Shown: in pieces, positions 18,543 to 29,291 of the stretch
Layout of the letters: each line of letters starts with the position of its first letter
Position numbering within the stretch: position 1 is the first letter of the stretch
From: an uncultured Clostridia bacterium
Lineage (GTDB): Bacteria; Bacillota; Clostridia; TANB77; CAG-508
Length of the DNA stretch: 64,000 nt
Direction: 5' to 3'
Assembly: GCA_948857205.1 (NCBI GenBank)
Contig: CAQPRV010000062.1
Span: 1 to 64,000, forward strand
Program-made: the position numbers and the translations under genes
Notes under the pieces: model-generated
What the model was told of the DNA's origin: nothing
What the model saw: only the letters and a program-made list of their open reading frames with translations
The model's database searches: none

Positions 18543-18732
18543 AATAATTCTTTTTTTATTTATTTGTTTGTCCTAAAATCTGTTAAAGGTGAAATGCATC
18601 AATTTAATGTAGCTCCATACATTTTATTGATCTTTAACAACTTTAAAACATATATATAAACACAAATTGATATGTATATATTATAAAATATACACAGCCG
18701 CTACCAAATTTGTGTTGTTAACTAATTAAGGA
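18543..18732 (-). promoter_or_regulatory. rpmJ-rpsM spacer with inverted repeat, possible leader
   Basis: A 190-bp gap inside the operon. At 18659-18716 the arms AACACAAATT / AATTTGTGTT enclose a second hairpin (GTATAT / ATATATAC). It may be an internal promoter or an S4-type autoregulatory leader. I do not recognise the specific alpha-operon pseudoknot. Confidence 0.35.
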
Positions 18733-18846
18733 TTATCCTTGTCTTTGCTTATGTTTTGGGTTTTCACAGATTACTCTTATTTTACCCTTTCTTTTTATTA
18801 TTTTGCATTTGTCACATATCTTTTTCACTGATGCTCTTACTTTCAT
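18733..18846 (-). CDS. rpmJ: Ribosomal protein L36
   Basis: bL36, 37 residues. Starts [21 protein letters not shown] and ends HKQRQG. The zinc ligands Cys-x2-Cys ... Cys ... His are present. ATG at 18846 is preceded by AAGGAGGTGTATAAA. It lies between infA and rpsM as in most Firmicutes. Confidence 0.96.
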   Translation of the reverse strand: MKVRASVKKICDKCKIIKRKGKIRVICENPKHKQRQG

Positions 18847-18924
18847 TTTATACACCTCCTTGGCTAATTACAGTGGCTGTTGTTTATTAGCCTTTCTGTT
18901 TATATATGGGTTAATTTTTTGCAT

Positions 18925-19143
18925 TTATTTTGCTCTCCATGTGATTCTTCCTCTTGTTAAATCATATGGTGAAAGTTCTACTTTTACTTTATCTCCTGGT
19001 AAGATTTTGATGTAGTTCATTCTTAGTTTTCCTGAGATATGAGCTAATATTTGATGTCCATTTTCAAGTTCTACTTTAAAGTTTGTATTTGGTAAGGTTT
19101 CTACAACTGTACCTTCTACTTCTATAACATCCTCTTTTGCCAA
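18925..19143 (-). CDS. infA: Translation initiation factor IF-1
   Basis: A 72-residue OB-fold factor that occupies the ribosomal A site during initiation. [19 protein letters not shown] and the end GRITWRAK are canonical. RBS AGGAGGTAAAAAAGTT precedes the ATG. Located map-infA-rpmJ-rpsM, the standard order. Confidence 0.97.
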   Translation of the reverse strand: MAKEDVIEVEGTVVETLPNTNFKVELENGHQILAHISGKLRMNYIKILPGDKVKVELSPYDLTRGRITWRAK

Positions 19144-19224
19144 CTTTTTTACCTCCTAGTTTAAGAGTTTTATTATCCATTTTTTTCCTTAAATAAATAA
19201 TAACTATTGTATTATATACTATTT

Positions 19225-20004
19225 TTAAAGTATTGTCAATATTTCTGGTTCTTTTTCTGTAATTAATATTGTATTTTCGTAATGTGCTGACAAACTTCCA
19301 TCTTCTGTTACTATTGTCCATCCATCTTCTAGTTCTAAAATATTTGGTTTTCCTTGTATTACCATTGGTTCTATTGCTAAGGTCATTCCTGGTTCTATTC
19401 TAATTCCTCTTCCAGCTTTTCCATAGTTTGGTATCCCTGGATCTTCATGCATTTGTTTTCCAATTCCATGTCCTTGAAATTCTCTTAATACACTGTAGCC
19501 TTGTGCTTTTACATATTCACCAATAGCATGGCTGATGTCTCCTATTCTATATCCAGGTTTTGCAAATTTTATCCCTTCAAAAAAAGCCTGTTTTGTAACT
19601 TCTACTAATCTTTCTGCATCTTTAGATACCTTTCCTATCATAAAGGTTCTTGCTGCATCTCCATTATATCCATTCTTTAAGGCTACTGTATCTATACTTA
19701 CAATATCTCCTTCTTTTATTATTTTATCTTTTGATGGAACTCCATGAATTATTTCATCATTTATAGATATACATATTGATGCGGGATATGGTGGTATTCC
19801 TTTAATCCCTGGATTATATCCTTTTTCTGCTGGTATGGCTCCTAATTTTTTTATAACCTTTTCTGCAATATTGTCAACTTCTAGAGTTGTCATTCCTGGT
19901 TTAATTTTATTCTCGATTTCTTGATACATTAATGCTACAACTTTACATGCTTCTCTCATGTATTCTATCTCTTTTTTGGATTTTATTGTTACCAACTTCT
20001 TCAT
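19225..20004 (-). CDS. map: Methionine aminopeptidase, type I
   Basis: A 259-residue metalloprotease that removes the initiator Met from nascent proteins. Metal ligands are recognisable: Asp in SIDTVALKNGYNGDAA, His in GHGIGKQMHEDPGIPNYG, Glu in LAIEPMV and Glu in SAHYENTI. No zinc-finger extension. It follows adk by about 20 bases and precedes infA, as in Firmicutes generally. Confidence 0.96.
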   Translation of the reverse strand: MKKLVTIKSKKEIEYMREACKVVALMYQEIENKIKPGMTTLEVDNIAEKVIKKLGAIPAEKGYNPGIKGIPPYPASICISINDEIIHGVPSKDKIIKEGDIVSIDTVALKNGYNGDAARTFMIGKVSKDAERLVEVTKQAFFEGIKFAKPGYRIGDISHAIGEYVKAQGYSVLREFQGHGIGKQMHEDPGIPNYGKAGRGIRIEPGMTLAIEPMVIQGKPNILELEDGWTIVTEDGSLSAHYENTILITEKEPEILTIL

Positions 20005-20025
20005 CTCCTTACGATGATAACTTTA

Positions 20026-20682
20026 TTATTTTTTTAGTTTTCCTGCTAATTCTATTGCTATATCTTTTCCTAATCTATTTATTTTTTCACTTACTTCTTC
20101 TGTATTTAAAATTCCTTTTTGTTCGTAATAATTTATTAATGGGCTTGTTTGCTCGAAATAAGTTTTTAGTCTTGATTTTATAGTTTCTACATTATCATCT
20201 TCTCTTTGAATTAGTTCATTACCACAAACATCACATATTCCTTCTTGCTTTGATGGTTTTAGTTTTAAATTATATACTGTTTTACAATTTACACATACTC
20301 TTCTATTTACTATTCTTTCTATTATTTCTTCTTCTGGAGTTGTTAAATTTATTACCATATTCACTTTTTCGTTTTTTTCTCTTAACATTTTATCTAATTC
20401 TTCTGCTTGCTTAACTGTTCTTGGAAATCCATCTAATATAGCACCTTGTTTTGCATCTTCTTCTTTTAATCTATCTTGTACTAGTTTTACTGTTACTTCA
20501 TCTGGAACAAGTTGTCCTTTTGATATATATTTGTTTGCTAATTGCCCTAATTCTGTTTGTTCTTTTATGTGTTTTCTAAATATATCTCCTGTTGAGATCT
20601 GTGGAATATTAATTTTTTCAGATAAAATACTTGCAACTGTTCCTTTACCAGTTCCTGGTGCTCCTAACATAATAATTATCAT
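20026..20682 (-). CDS. adk: Adenylate kinase, zinc-lid form
   Basis: A 218-residue enzyme catalysing ATP + AMP = 2 ADP. P-loop GAPGTGKGT at residues ~7-15, AMP-binding DGFPRT, and a long LID with the zinc ligands CVNC ... CDVC typical of Gram-positive enzymes. First gene after the palindromic repeat at 20.8 kb, so it may start a separate transcript with map and infA. Confidence 0.96.
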   Translation of the reverse strand: MIIIMLGAPGTGKGTVASILSEKINIPQISTGDIFRKHIKEQTELGQLANKYISKGQLVPDEVTVKLVQDRLKEEDAKQGAILDGFPRTVKQAEELDKMLREKNEKVNMVINLTTPEEEIIERIVNRRVCVNCKTVYNLKLKPSKQEGICDVCGNELIQREDDNVETIKSRLKTYFEQTSPLINYYEQKGILNTEEVSEKINRLGKDIAIELAGKLKK

Positions 20683-20728
20683 ATTTTTCCCTCCATTTTC
20701 TTTTTTAATTATCTATTATTAGATAATC

Positions 20729-20962
20729 TTTATAATATTTATTGATATTTTATATATTATTACAAATAGCACGAGAAGGGTTATAATTCTTTATTTTTGA
20801 ATGACTCTGGGGTAACCGTTCAAAAATTCTAAAAAGTTTGAAAAACTTTTTTTAGAATTTTTAGAATGGGGCAGTGAAAATAATAAATAATTATAACCCT
20901 TTGGAAGCGAGTCGAAAACTTTAAAAAATATCTTAAAAATTATTAACAATAAATATTATAAA
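20729..20962. repeat. Large palindromic intergenic repeat, copy 2
   Basis: Second copy of the element at 11.5 kb, inverted relative to it. The core 20768-20913 contains GGGTTATAATTCTTTATT and its near-inverse, GACTCTGGGGTAACCGTTC and GAATGGGGCAGTGAAAA. Outer arms TTTATAATATTTATTG (20729-20744) and its exact inverse (20947-20962) differ in sequence from the outer arms of copy 1, yet are again palindromic. It separates secY from adk inside the ribosomal superoperon. No coding capacity. Confidence 0.85.
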
Positions 20963-21045
20963 AACTATCTAAATTAAGTAAAAAGATAGAATAAAGTCTG
21001 CATAAATAAAACAATATACAGACTAAATTCTTATTACCAACAATA

Positions 21046-22422
21046 TTACTCTAAGAATCCCTTATAATGTCTCATTGCTAATTGAGATTCTAATTGTTGC
21101 ACTGTTTCTAGTGCTACACCTACAACGATTAATATTGATGTTCCTCCAAAAGCAATATTAAGATTTGTAAATCTTAATAGCATTGGTAAAATTGCAATTA
21201 ATGATAAGAATAAACCACCAAACCATGTCAATTTAGATATAATTGATGATAAGTATTCTGTAGTTGGTTTTCCAGCTCTAATTCCTGGTATAAATCCACC
21301 ATTTTTCTTTATATTATTAGATACTTCTGCTGGATTAAAAGTTGCATAAGTATAGAAAAATGTAAATCCTATAATTAACAACAAATACACAAGAGCATTA
21401 GCTATAGAATATCCTATTCCAACACTTGAACTTGATGTAGCAATAGAAAATTTATATAAACCTGCTAAAAATCCTGTTTGATTTGCTATATCTGATACAA
21501 ATATTTGGATAATCATAGCTGGAAAAGTCATAAAGGAAGAAGCAAAGATTACTGGCATAACACCTGCCATTGCTAATTTTAATGGTATATGTGTATTTTG
21601 TGCACCAACCATCTTTCTTCCTACTACTTTTTTAGAATATTGTACAGGTACTCTTCTTTCAGCTTGTTGTACAAATACAACGCCTGCTACTAAAATAAGT
21701 GCTCCAATGACAATTCCTATTGCAGTCAATAAACCTGTTGTACTAAATCCTGCTTGTGGTAAAATTATATTCCATAATGTTGTAATTCCACTTGGTAATC
21801 TTGAAATAATACCAATAAAAATTAATAAGGAAATTCCATTTCCAATACCTTTACTTGTAATTTGTTCTCCTAACCACATTAATAAAGCAGTTCCAGCAAC
21901 TAAACCTGTTACTACTAAAAATCCTGTTAGAAAAGTATTATCTACAAATATTCCAGAAGATTTGTAAGATAAGTAAATACCTGTTCCCTCAACTAGAGCT
22001 AATACTACAGTTAATAGTTTAGTATATCTATTTATCTTTTTTCTTCCTTCTTCTCCACCTTCTTTAGTTAATCTTTCTAAAGATGGTATAATCATTGCAA
22101 GTAATTGAATTACAATTGATGCAGTAATATATGGACTTATTGACATTGCAAATACTGAGAATCTTGAAAAAGCTCCTCCTGATATCATGTCAATTAGTCC
22201 AGCTATTCCATTTGTATCTCCCATTGCATCATTTAAGGCAATACTATTTACTCCTGGAACTGTAATATAACATCCAAATCTAAATACAACAATTAATATT
22301 AAGGTATAAAATAACTTTTTTCTCACTTCTGGTGTTGATATAGCATTTTTTATTGTTTTAAACATTGATGTCTTCGCAGAAGCTGAAGATTGCCCACGAA
22401 TTGAATTTAAAAATCCTGACAC
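21046..22422 (-). CDS. secY: Protein translocase subunit SecY
   Basis: The 458-residue channel subunit of the Sec translocon. It has ten predicted membrane helices, with conserved FRFGCYITVPGVN after the first helix region, GIGNGISLLIF, and the cytoplasmic loop RRVPVQYSKKVVGRKM (translocon-ribosome contact). It directly follows rplO (adjacent stop and start). The 3' end is followed by repeat copy 2 rather than directly by adk. Confidence 0.97.
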   Translation of the reverse strand: MSGFLNSIRGQSSASAKTSMFKTIKNAISTPEVRKKLFYTLILIVVFRFGCYITVPGVNSIALNDAMGDTNGIAGLIDMISGGAFSRFSVFAMSISPYITASIVIQLLAMIIPSLERLTKEGGEEGRKKINRYTKLLTVVLALVEGTGIYLSYKSSGIFVDNTFLTGFLVVTGLVAGTALLMWLGEQITSKGIGNGISLLIFIGIISRLPSGITTLWNIILPQAGFSTTGLLTAIGIVIGALILVAGVVFVQQAERRVPVQYSKKVVGRKMVGAQNTHIPLKLAMAGVMPVIFASSFMTFPAMIIQIFVSDIANQTGFLAGLYKFSIATSSSSVGIGYSIANALVYLLLIIGFTFFYTYATFNPAEVSNNIKKNGGFIPGIRAGKPTTEYLSSIISKLTWFGGLFLSLIAILPMLLRFTNLNIAFGGTSILIVVGVALETVQQLESQLAMRHYKGFLE

Positions 22423-22857
22423 CTAAATCACCTCTGCCTTTCCACCTAAAGCTTCGATTTCTTCTTTTGCTTTTGTTGTGAATCTATTAGCCTTAACGTT
22501 CAATTTTTTATCTAATTTTCCTGTAGCTAAAATTACTATTCCGTCATTTACTTTTCCTATTATTCCTTCTTCTAATAGAGTAGCAGCTGTAACTTCAGTT
22601 GCATTAGATTTGTTTAACATTGTTAAAGTAACTTCTGTATAAGTCTTTCTGTGTATGTTATTAAATCCTCTTTTTGGTAATCTTCTATATAATGGTGTTT
22701 GCCCACCTTCAAATCCTCTTCTTACTCCTCCACCTGATCTTGCTTTTTGTCCTTTTTGACCTCTTCCTGATGTTTTTCCATTTCCTGAACCAATTCCACG
22801 TCCTACTATGTTTCTTTTTGTTTTCTTAACAGCTGGTTTTAATTCTCCTATTTTCAT
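22423..22857 (-). CDS. rplO: Ribosomal protein L15
   Basis: uL15, 144 residues. MKIGELKPA and the Gly-rich [21 protein letters not shown] identify it. ATG 22857 is preferred over an upstream GTG that lies inside the AAAGGAGGTGC ribosome binding site. It follows rpsE by only ~80 bp: rpmD (L30), usually between them, is absent. Confidence 0.96.
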   Translation of the reverse strand: MKIGELKPAVKKTKRNIVGRGIGSGNGKTSGRGQKGQKARSGGGVRRGFEGGQTPLYRRLPKRGFNNIHRKTYTEVTLTMLNKSNATEVTAATLLEEGIIGKVNDGIVILATGKLDKKLNVKANRFTTKAKEEIEALGGKAEVI

Positions 22858-22939
22858 TATGCCTTGCACCTCCTTTTTCTTTGATAAAAGGGGACTTTTA
22901 TTTATATGTATATATTGTGTTATCCCCTAAATAGTATTT

Positions 22940-23425
22940 TTATAAAATATCGTCTACTTTTTTTCCTCTTTTTTTAGCAACTTGCTCAACTGTTTGCATA
23001 GATTTTAATCCTTCTATTGTAGCATAAACTACGTTTCTTGGATTATTAGTTCCTATAACTTTTGTTCTTATATCTTTATATCCTGCAAGTTCAAGTACTG
23101 GTCTAACACTACCTCCTGCAATAAGTCCTGTACCAACAACTGCTGGTTTTAACATTACTTTAGCACTTCCAAATTTTCCTACATATTCATGTGGTACACT
23201 TGTTCCAACTATTGGAACTTCAACTAAGTTCTTTTTAGCTTCTTGGATTGCTTTTTTTATTGCATCTGGTACTTCTGCAGCTTTACCATTTCCTACACCT
23301 ACATGACCGTTTTCATCTCCAACTACTACTACAGCACTAAATCTAAAAGTTCTACCACCTTTAACAACTTTAGCAACTCTATTAATAGCTACAACTTTTT
23401 CTTTTAATTCATTTTTTTCTTCCAT
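22940..23425 (-). CDS. rpsE: Ribosomal protein S5
   Basis: uS5, 161 residues, important for decoding fidelity. [22 protein letters not shown] and [17 protein letters not shown] are canonical dsRNA-binding and S5 fold segments. Positioned between rplR and rplO. Confidence 0.97.
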   Translation of the reverse strand: MEEKNELKEKVVAINRVAKVVKGGRTFRFSAVVVVGDENGHVGVGNGKAAEVPDAIKKAIQEAKKNLVEVPIVGTSVPHEYVGKFGSAKVMLKPAVVGTGLIAGGSVRPVLELAGYKDIRTKVIGTNNPRNVVYATIEGLKSMQTVEQVAKKRGKKVDDIL

Positions 23426-23517
23426 AGGTTTTAGCTTTACCTCCTTATTTCTATATTGTTTACAAAATACATTTTGTGATTTTAAATCTAGTATATATTG
23501 TTTTACTTACAAATTTA

Positions 23518-23877
23518 CTAGAATTTTAATCCACCTTCTCTAGCTGCTTCTGCTAGTTCTTTAACAACTCCATGATAGATATATCCACCACGGTCAAATA
23601 CTACATTTTCTATTTTCTTCTCTATAGCTCTTTTTGCAATTAATTGTCCTACTTCTTTTGCAGCAACTTTATTAGCATGCTTTGTTTTAATTTCTTTGTC
23701 TAAAGTAGAAGCTTGAACTAATGTATTTCCAGCAACATCATCAATTATTTGTACATATATGTTTGTATTGCTTCTATATATACATAATCTTGGTCTTTCT
23801 GCTGTTCCAGATATTTTTCTTCTTACTCTTAAATGTCTTCTTTCTCTTTCCATTTTTCTATCTGTCTTTTTTACCAT
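23518..23877 (-). CDS. rplR: Ribosomal protein L18
   Basis: uL18, 119 residues, binds 5S rRNA with L5. [19 protein letters not shown] and the end [20 protein letters not shown] are diagnostic. Normal length and position between rplF and rpsE. Confidence 0.97.
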   Translation of the reverse strand: MVKKTDRKMERERRHLRVRRKISGTAERPRLCIYRSNTNIYVQIIDDVAGNTLVQASTLDKEIKTKHANKVAAKEVGQLIAKRAIEKKIENVVFDRGGYIYHGVVKELAEAAREGGLKF

Positions 23878-23924
23878 TTTTATTACTCCTTTCTAAAAAA
23901 TTGAGTTTTTATTAACTACAAATT

Positions 23925-24461
23925 TTATTTACCTGTTTTACCTTCTTTACGTCTAATAACTTCATCAGCATATTTAATTCCTTTACCTCTATATACTTCA
24001 GGTGGTCTCTTAGTTCTTATAACAGCTGCTGTTTGACCAACTAATTCTTTATCTATTCCATTAACTATAATTGTATTAGGGTTTGGAACGTCAAAGGTAA
24101 TTCCTTCTGGTGCTTCGAAAATTACTGGATGTGAGTATCCTAAGGTTAAATTTAAATCATTTCCTTGTTTTTGAACTCTATATCCAACACCATTAATTTG
24201 TAATTCTTTACTATATGCTGATGTTACACCAATAATCATGTTATTAATTAAAGTTCTAGTTAATCCATGTAAACTTCTACTTGTTGCTTCATCATCTTTT
24301 CTTGTAACTTTAATGATGTTATCTGTCATTTCTACTGAAATGTCTTTATGTATTTCTCTTTCCATTGTTCCTTTTGGTCCTGTTACAATAATATTTTGAC
24401 CATCTATTTTTACTTGTACTTCAGATGGAACAGTAATTGGTTTATTTCCTATTCTTGACAT
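23925..24461 (-). CDS. rplF: Ribosomal protein L6
   Basis: uL6, 178 residues, two repeated alpha/beta domains near the GTPase centre. It begins MSRIGNKPITVPSEVQVKI and ends with the conserved PPEVYRGKGIKYADEVIRRK. Normal length and operon position. Confidence 0.97.
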   Translation of the reverse strand: MSRIGNKPITVPSEVQVKIDGQNIIVTGPKGTMEREIHKDISVEMTDNIIKVTRKDDEATSRSLHGLTRTLINNMIIGVTSAYSKELQINGVGYRVQKQGNDLNLTLGYSHPVIFEAPEGITFDVPNPNTIIVNGIDKELVGQTAAVIRTKRPPEVYRGKGIKYADEVIRRKEGKTGK

Positions 24462-24533
24462 TTTTAGTCTTCCCTCCTTTTAACAAATTCTTTTTACTTT
24501 TAGATACTTTATTTATATATTAGTGAATGAGTA

Positions 24534-24932
24534 TTACCAAATATAAGCTAAGACTTCTCCACCAACACCTAATTGTCTAGCTTCTTTATCTGTTTTTAAT
24601 CCTTTTGAAGTTGAAATAATTGCTATTCCTAATCCATTTAGTACTCTAGGTAATTCTTCTTTAGATGCATATACACGTAAACCTGGTTTACTTATTCTTC
24701 TTAATCCATCAATTACTCTATTTCCTTTTTCATCATATTTTAAAGTAATTCTTATAATTCCTTGAGCATCGTCTCTAATTTCTTCAAAAGCTTTTATATA
24801 TCCTTCTTTAAATAGTATGTCAGCAATTCCTAGTTTCATATTTGAAGCTGGAATATCAACTGTCTTATGCTTTGAACTATTTGCATTTCTAATTCTTGTT
24901 AACATATCTGCTATTGGGTCTGTAATGTTCAT
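24534..24932 (-). CDS. rpsH: Ribosomal protein S8
   Basis: uS8, 132 residues, a primary 16S binder. [21 protein letters not shown] and the C-terminal [20 protein letters not shown] are canonical. Between rpsN and rplF. Confidence 0.97.
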   Translation of the reverse strand: MNITDPIADMLTRIRNANSSKHKTVDIPASNMKLGIADILFKEGYIKAFEEIRDDAQGIIRITLKYDEKGNRVIDGLRRISKPGLRVYASKEELPRVLNGLGIAIISTSKGLKTDKEARQLGVGGEVLAYIW

Positions 24933-24994
24933 TAACTACTTACCTCCTTTTTTCATATTCTTTTCTATATTGTTTTGAAAACTGATAATTTTGT

Positions 24995-25180
24995 CTACCA
25001 GCTAGCTTTCTTAACACCTGGAATTTCTCCCTTATGTGCTAATTCTCTAAAACACACACGGCAAATTCCATATTTTCTAATATAACTATGTGGTCTTCCA
25101 CATAATTTACATCTGTTATATTCTCTTGTTTTATACTTTTGTGGCCTTGCTTGTTTTACTTTCATTGATTTTTTAGCCAT
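24995..25180 (-). CDS. rpsN: Ribosomal protein S14, zinc type
   Basis: uS14 type Z, 61 residues, with the zinc-binding pattern [20 protein letters not shown] (Cys-x2-Cys ... Cys-x2-Cys). Located between rplE and rpsH, the usual place for the operon-encoded copy. Confidence 0.97.
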   Translation of the reverse strand: MAKKSMKVKQARPQKYKTREYNRCKLCGRPHSYIRKYGICRVCFRELAHKGEIPGVKKASW

Positions 25181-25226
25181 AGTATTACTCCTTTCCTAAT
25201 TCTACTATGTATGCATTTTATATGAT

Positions 25227-25766
25227 TTATGCTTTGAAAGGCATACCCATTAATTTTAGTAACTCTCTAGCTTCTTCATCAGTTTTAGCTGTTGTTACAA
25301 AAATTATATCCATACCTCTTAATTTATCTACTTTGTCATATTCTATTTCAGGGAATATTAGTTGCTCTTTGATTCCCATAGAGTAATTTCCTCTTCCATC
25401 AAAAGAGTCTTTTGATACCCCTCTAAAATCTCTAACTCTTGGAAGTGCTACATTGAATAATTTATATGCAAAATCATACATTTTATCTGCTCTTAATGTA
25501 ACTTTACATCCAATGTTAACTCCTTCTCTTAATTTAAAGGCTGCAATTGATTTTCTTGCTTTTGTTACTATTGGTCTTTGACCTGTAATTATTGTTAAAT
25601 CATTCATCGCATTTTCTAAGGCTTTAGGGTTTTCTTTTAAGTCTCCTAAACCAATGTTTATTACTATTTTGTCAATTTTTGGTACTTGCATAACAGATTT
25701 ATATTCGAATTTTTTCATTAATGCTGGGATTATTTCTTTTTCATATTGTTCTCTTAATTTTTCCAT
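25227..25766 (-). CDS. rplE: Ribosomal protein L5
   Basis: uL5, 179 residues, binds 5S rRNA and contacts P-site tRNA. Conserved [39 protein letters not shown] and [11 protein letters not shown]. Normal length. Confidence 0.97.
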   Translation of the reverse strand: MEKLREQYEKEIIPALMKKFEYKSVMQVPKIDKIVINIGLGDLKENPKALENAMNDLTIITGQRPIVTKARKSIAAFKLREGVNIGCKVTLRADKMYDFAYKLFNVALPRVRDFRGVSKDSFDGRGNYSMGIKEQLIFPEIEYDKVDKLRGMDIIFVTTAKTDEEARELLKLMGMPFKA

Positions 25767-25788
25767 TATTTGTTAATCCTCCTTTCTT

Positions 25789-26097
25789 TTAATTTAATTT
25801 TGCTCCGCATTTTTTACAAATACGTATTTTTTTGTCTTTTTCTTCTTTATATCCTATTTTTGTTGCTTTTCCACATTTAGCACATACTATATTTGCTTTT
25901 GAACTTGGTATTGCACATTCTACTGATATGATTCCACTTTCGTCCCCTTGTCTTTTTGCTTTTATGTGCTTTTTTCTTATATTAACTCCTTTTACAATTA
26001 TTTTATCTTTTTTTGGAATTACTTCAAGAACTTCTCCTGTTGTTCCTTTGTCATTTCCTGATAAAATTTGAACGTTGTCTCCTTTTTTTATTCTCAT
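25789..26097 (-). CDS. rplX: Ribosomal protein L24
   Basis: uL24, 102 residues, an early assembly initiator with an N-terminal KOW motif (KKGDNVQILSGNDKGTTGEV) and a C-terminal four-Cys segment (CAKCGK ... CKKCG). Normal length. Confidence 0.97.
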   Translation of the reverse strand: MRIKKGDNVQILSGNDKGTTGEVLEVIPKKDKIIVKGVNIRKKHIKAKRQGDESGIISVECAIPSSKANIVCAKCGKATKIGYKEEKDKKIRICKKCGAKLN

Positions 26098-26224
26098 TAG
26101 AGTTTACCCTCCTTTTCTCGATTATTTATCTTGAATATTATGTTTTATTATTTACAATCTCGCTTCACTCGATTGTATCTTTAATCCGTAAAGCTCAAAT
26201 ATCATAAATATTTTCGCTAACGGC

Positions 26225-26593
26225 TTAAAGAACCTCTGGAGCTAGTGATAATATTTTCATGTATTCTTTTTCTCTTAGTTCTCTTGCTACTGGTCCGAAG
26301 ATACGTGTTCCTTTTGGTGTTCCATCTTCTTTTATTATTACTGCTGCGTTTTCGTCAAATTTTATATATGAACCATCTGGTCTTCTTAGTCCTCTTTTTG
26401 ATCTTACTATAACTGCTTTCACAACATCACCTTTTTTTACAACTCCACCTGGTGTTGCTGATTTTACTGAAGCTACTATTACGTCTCCAATGTTAGAGGT
26501 TTTTCTATATGAACCACCTAAGCATCTTATACACATAATTTCTTTTGCACCTGTGTTGTCTGCTACTTTTAATCTTGTTTGTTGTTGGATCAT
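26225..26593 (-). CDS. rplN: Ribosomal protein L14
   Basis: uL14, 122 residues, at the subunit interface. [19 protein letters not shown] and [15 protein letters not shown] are canonical. A ~130-bp spacer to rplX holds a short hairpin (ACAATC / GATTGT). Confidence 0.97.
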   Translation of the reverse strand: MIQQQTRLKVADNTGAKEIMCIRCLGGSYRKTSNIGDVIVASVKSATPGGVVKKGDVVKAVIVRSKRGLRRPDGSYIKFDENAAVIIKEDGTPKGTRIFGPVARELREKEYMKILSLAPEVL

Positions 26594-26682
26594 TTATAAT
26601 TTCTCCTTTCTTTTTTGTTATGGAATACTATTTACTATAATATTATTTTTGATTTGTTTTCTTTGAGGTATTTTCCTCTTTT

Positions 26683-26946
26683 TTATTTTTTAATAGCTTT
26701 TTCTAAAATTTCAACTACTCTCCATCTTTTATCTTTAGATAGTGGTCTTGTTTCCATTACTTTTACTTTATCTCCTATTTGACATGCATTTTCTTCATCA
26801 TGTGCTTTTAGTTTATAAGTTCTTTTTACTGTTTTTCCATATGCTTTATGGCTTACACTTGTTTCAACAACTACAACTACTGTTTTATCCATTTTGTTTG
26901 ATATAACAGTACCAACCATAACTTTACGAAGATTTCTTTCTTCCAT
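26683..26946 (-). CDS. rpsQ: Ribosomal protein S17
   Basis: uS17, 87 residues, OB-fold primary 16S binder. Conserved [18 protein letters not shown] and [14 protein letters not shown]. Between rpmC and rplN. Confidence 0.97.
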   Translation of the reverse strand: MEERNLRKVMVGTVISNKMDKTVVVVVETSVSHKAYGKTVKRTYKLKAHDEENACQIGDKVKVMETRPLSKDKRWRVVEILEKAIKK

Positions 26947-27079
26947 TTAGATTTCTCCTTTCTAAATTATGTCAGGACACATCTTTTTCTTTTAGGTTCT
27001 ATAATTATATAAATAATTACTTTTATTATTAACCTTATTTTTTTAATGCGTTATTCCCTTTTTTCTTATATTTTAGCTA

Positions 27080-27283
27080 TTATTTTTTTGCTTCTGCTAT
27101 TTTTCTTGCTGTTAATATTGTATTTATTCTAGCTATATCTTTTTTTACACTTTTTATTTTCATAGGATTTTCTAATCCATTTGTAGCTAAACTAAATTTT
27201 AGCTTGAATAGTTCTGTTTTTAGTTCACCTAATTCTTTTTCTAGCTCTGGTGAAGACATTTCTTTTATTTTATTTATCTTCAT
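27080..27283 (-). CDS. rpmC: Ribosomal protein L29
   Basis: uL29, 67 residues, at the peptide exit tunnel rim. [20 protein letters not shown] is canonical. The ATG at 27283 overlaps the 3' end of rplP in another frame, the normal translational coupling of this pair. Confidence 0.95.
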   Translation of the reverse strand: MKINKIKEMSSPELEKELGELKTELFKLKFSLATNGLENPMKIKSVKKDIARINTILTARKIAEAKK

Positions 27284-27713
27284 CACTATCACCTACCTTT
27301 TCAGTTTCTTTTGCTACAAATTTTGTTTTATTAGGTAGTTTATTCATAGCAAGTCTTAAGGCTTCTCTAGCAATTTCTTCTGATACTCCAGATATTTCGA
27401 ACATTACTCTACCTGGTTTTACAACTGCTACCCAATATTCTGGAGCTCCTTTACCTTTACCCATACGAGTACCGATAGGTTTTGCAGTTATTGGTTTGTC
27501 TGGGAATATTTTAATCCAAACTTTTCCACCTCTTTTTATATAACGAGTCATAGCAATACGAGCTGCTTCTATTTGGTTACTTGTAATTAAACCAGCTGTT
27601 ACAGCTTGAATTCCATATTCTCCATCTGTAACTCTATTTCCTCTAGTTGCTTTTCCTCTCATTCTACCTTTTTGCATTTTTCTATGCTTTGTTCTTTTTG
27701 GCATTAATGGCAT
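27270..27713 (-). CDS. rplP: Ribosomal protein L16
   Basis: uL16, 147 residues, near the peptidyl transferase centre and A-site t[23 protein letters not shown] and [20 protein letters not shown] are canonical. It starts at the rpsC stop codon. Confidence 0.97.
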   Translation of the reverse strand: MPLMPKRTKHRKMQKGRMRGKATRGNRVTDGEYGIQAVTAGLITSNQIEAARIAMTRYIKRGGKVWIKIFPDKPITAKPIGTRMGKGKGAPEYWVAVVKPGRVMFEISGVSEEIAREALRLAMNKLPNKTKFVAKETEKVGDSDEDK

Positions 27714-28369
27714 TATTGGTCTCCTCCTTCCACTTTTCTTTCTGGAAGAATTTCTCCTTTATATATCCAAACTTTAACTCCAATTTTTCCATAGGTTGTA
27801 TCTGCTTCTGCAAATCCATAATCTATATCTGCTCTTAAAGTTTGTAATGGAATATTCCCTTCTTTATAGAATTCTGTTCTTGCCATGTCTGCTCCACCTA
27901 ATCTTCCAGATACTGAAGTTTTTATTCCTAAAGCACCTGACTTAATAGATTTTTGCATACATTGTTTCATAGCTCTTCTAAACGAAATTCTTCTTTCTAA
28001 TTGTCCTGCAATGTTTTCAGCAACTAATTGTGCATCTACATCTGCATTTTTTACTTCTACTATATTTAAGTTTACTTCTCTTCCTATTAATTTTGCAAGT
28101 TCAGCTTTTACACTTTCTACTCCTGCTCCACCTTTTCCTATTACTATACCTGGTTTTGCAGTATGTAAATTTACTTTTACAACTTTTGCTGTTCTTTCTA
28201 TTTCTATTTTAGAAATTCCAGCTAAATATAATTTTTTCTTTAAAAAATTACGAATTTTTTGATCTTCTACTAAATAATCTGCAAAATTATTAGAATTTGC
28301 ATACCATTTAGAGTTCCAGTCTTTTATAATCCCAACTCTAACACCTGTTGGATGAACCTTTTGTCCCAT
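27713..28369 (-). CDS. rpsC: Ribosomal protein S3
   Basis: uS3, 218 residues, at the mRNA entry channel. [20 protein letters not shown], the KH-domain [14 protein letters not shown], and the C-terminal [16 protein letters not shown] are canonical. Normal length. Confidence 0.97.
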   Translation of the reverse strand: MGQKVHPTGVRVGIIKDWNSKWYANSNNFADYLVEDQKIRNFLKKKLYLAGISKIEIERTAKVVKVNLHTAKPGIVIGKGGAGVESVKAELAKLIGREVNLNIVEVKNADVDAQLVAENIAGQLERRISFRRAMKQCMQKSIKSGALGIKTSVSGRLGGADMARTEFYKEGNIPLQTLRADIDYGFAEADTTYGKIGVKVWIYKGEILPERKVEGGDQ

Positions 28370-28434
28370 TTATTAAATCCTCCTTTTCTTTAAAATGTCA
28401 GTGGTATTTCCTCTTTTAGGCTTACCCTTTTATC

Positions 28435-28797
28435 TTAATCTCTTTCTTTTAAACATATTGTTATATGACTTGTTCTTTTTCTAATTCTTACTGCTGAACC
28501 TTTTGCGGCTGGTCTAATTCTTTTTAAAGTTGGACCTTGATTTGCATATATTTCAGCTACATATAAATCTTGTGTCTTCATACCATGATTGTTTTCAGCA
28601 TTTGCTATTGCTGATTTTAATAATTTTTCAATTATTTCTGATGATGCTTTTGGTGTGAATTTTATTATTGCTAAAGCTTCATCTACGTTTTTTCCTCTAA
28701 TTAAATCTGCAACAATTTTCACTTTTCTTGCTGATATTCTTGCATATCTTAGAGTTGCTTTAGCTTCATTAACTAATACTGTTTCTTGCTCTTGCAC
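28435..28797 (-). CDS. rplV: Ribosomal protein L22
   Basis: uL22, 120 residues, lines the exit tunnel. [20 protein letters not shown] and [20 protein letters not shown] identify it. The start is GTG at 28797 with AAGGAGGGAAATAAA upstream. Confidence 0.96.
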   Translation of the reverse strand: MQEQETVLVNEAKATLRYARISARKVKIVADLIRGKNVDEALAIIKFTPKASSEIIEKLLKSAIANAENNHGMKTQDLYVAEIYANQGPTLKRIRPAAKGSAVRIRKRTSHITICLKERD

Positions 28798-28883
28798 TTT
28801 ATTTCCCTCCTTGTTTATTTGTAAGGTTTATTTTGGTTTATCATGTTACTTTTAAATTATAAATTTATAACCTCTTCAAGTTT

Positions 28884-29159
28884 TTATTTTTTTGTTGCTT
28901 TATCTCCTGCATGACCTTTAAAGGTTCTTGTAGGAGCAAATTCGCCTAATTTGTGGCCTATCATTTCTTCTGCTATATAGATTGGAACATGTTTTCTTCC
29001 ATCATGTACAGCAATCGTGTGTCCTACCATTTGTGGATATATTGTTGATGCTCTTGACCATGTTTTTAGTACTTCTTTGCTTCCATTTTCGTTCATAGCT
29101 TCTATTCTTTTTAATAATTTTTCTTGTACAAATGGTTTTTTCTTACTTGATCTTGACAT
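28884..29159 (-). CDS. rpsS: Ribosomal protein S19
   Basis: uS19, 91 residues, in the 30S head with S13. [20 protein letters not shown] and [19 protein letters not shown] are canonical. Confidence 0.97.
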   Translation of the reverse strand: MSRSSKKKPFVQEKLLKRIEAMNENGSKEVLKTWSRASTIYPQMVGHTIAVHDGRKHVPIYIAEEMIGHKLGEFAPTRTFKGHAGDKATKK

Positions 29160-29291
29160 ATCTTAAATGTCCTCCTTTCTTATACGGTTTGCAATCTCGA
29201 TTAACTCAATTGCATAAGTTATTTGTAATTTGTTTCACTTTAACTAATAACTTAAGGTTTGTATTTTTACCTGATTGCATAAGCTATGTGT

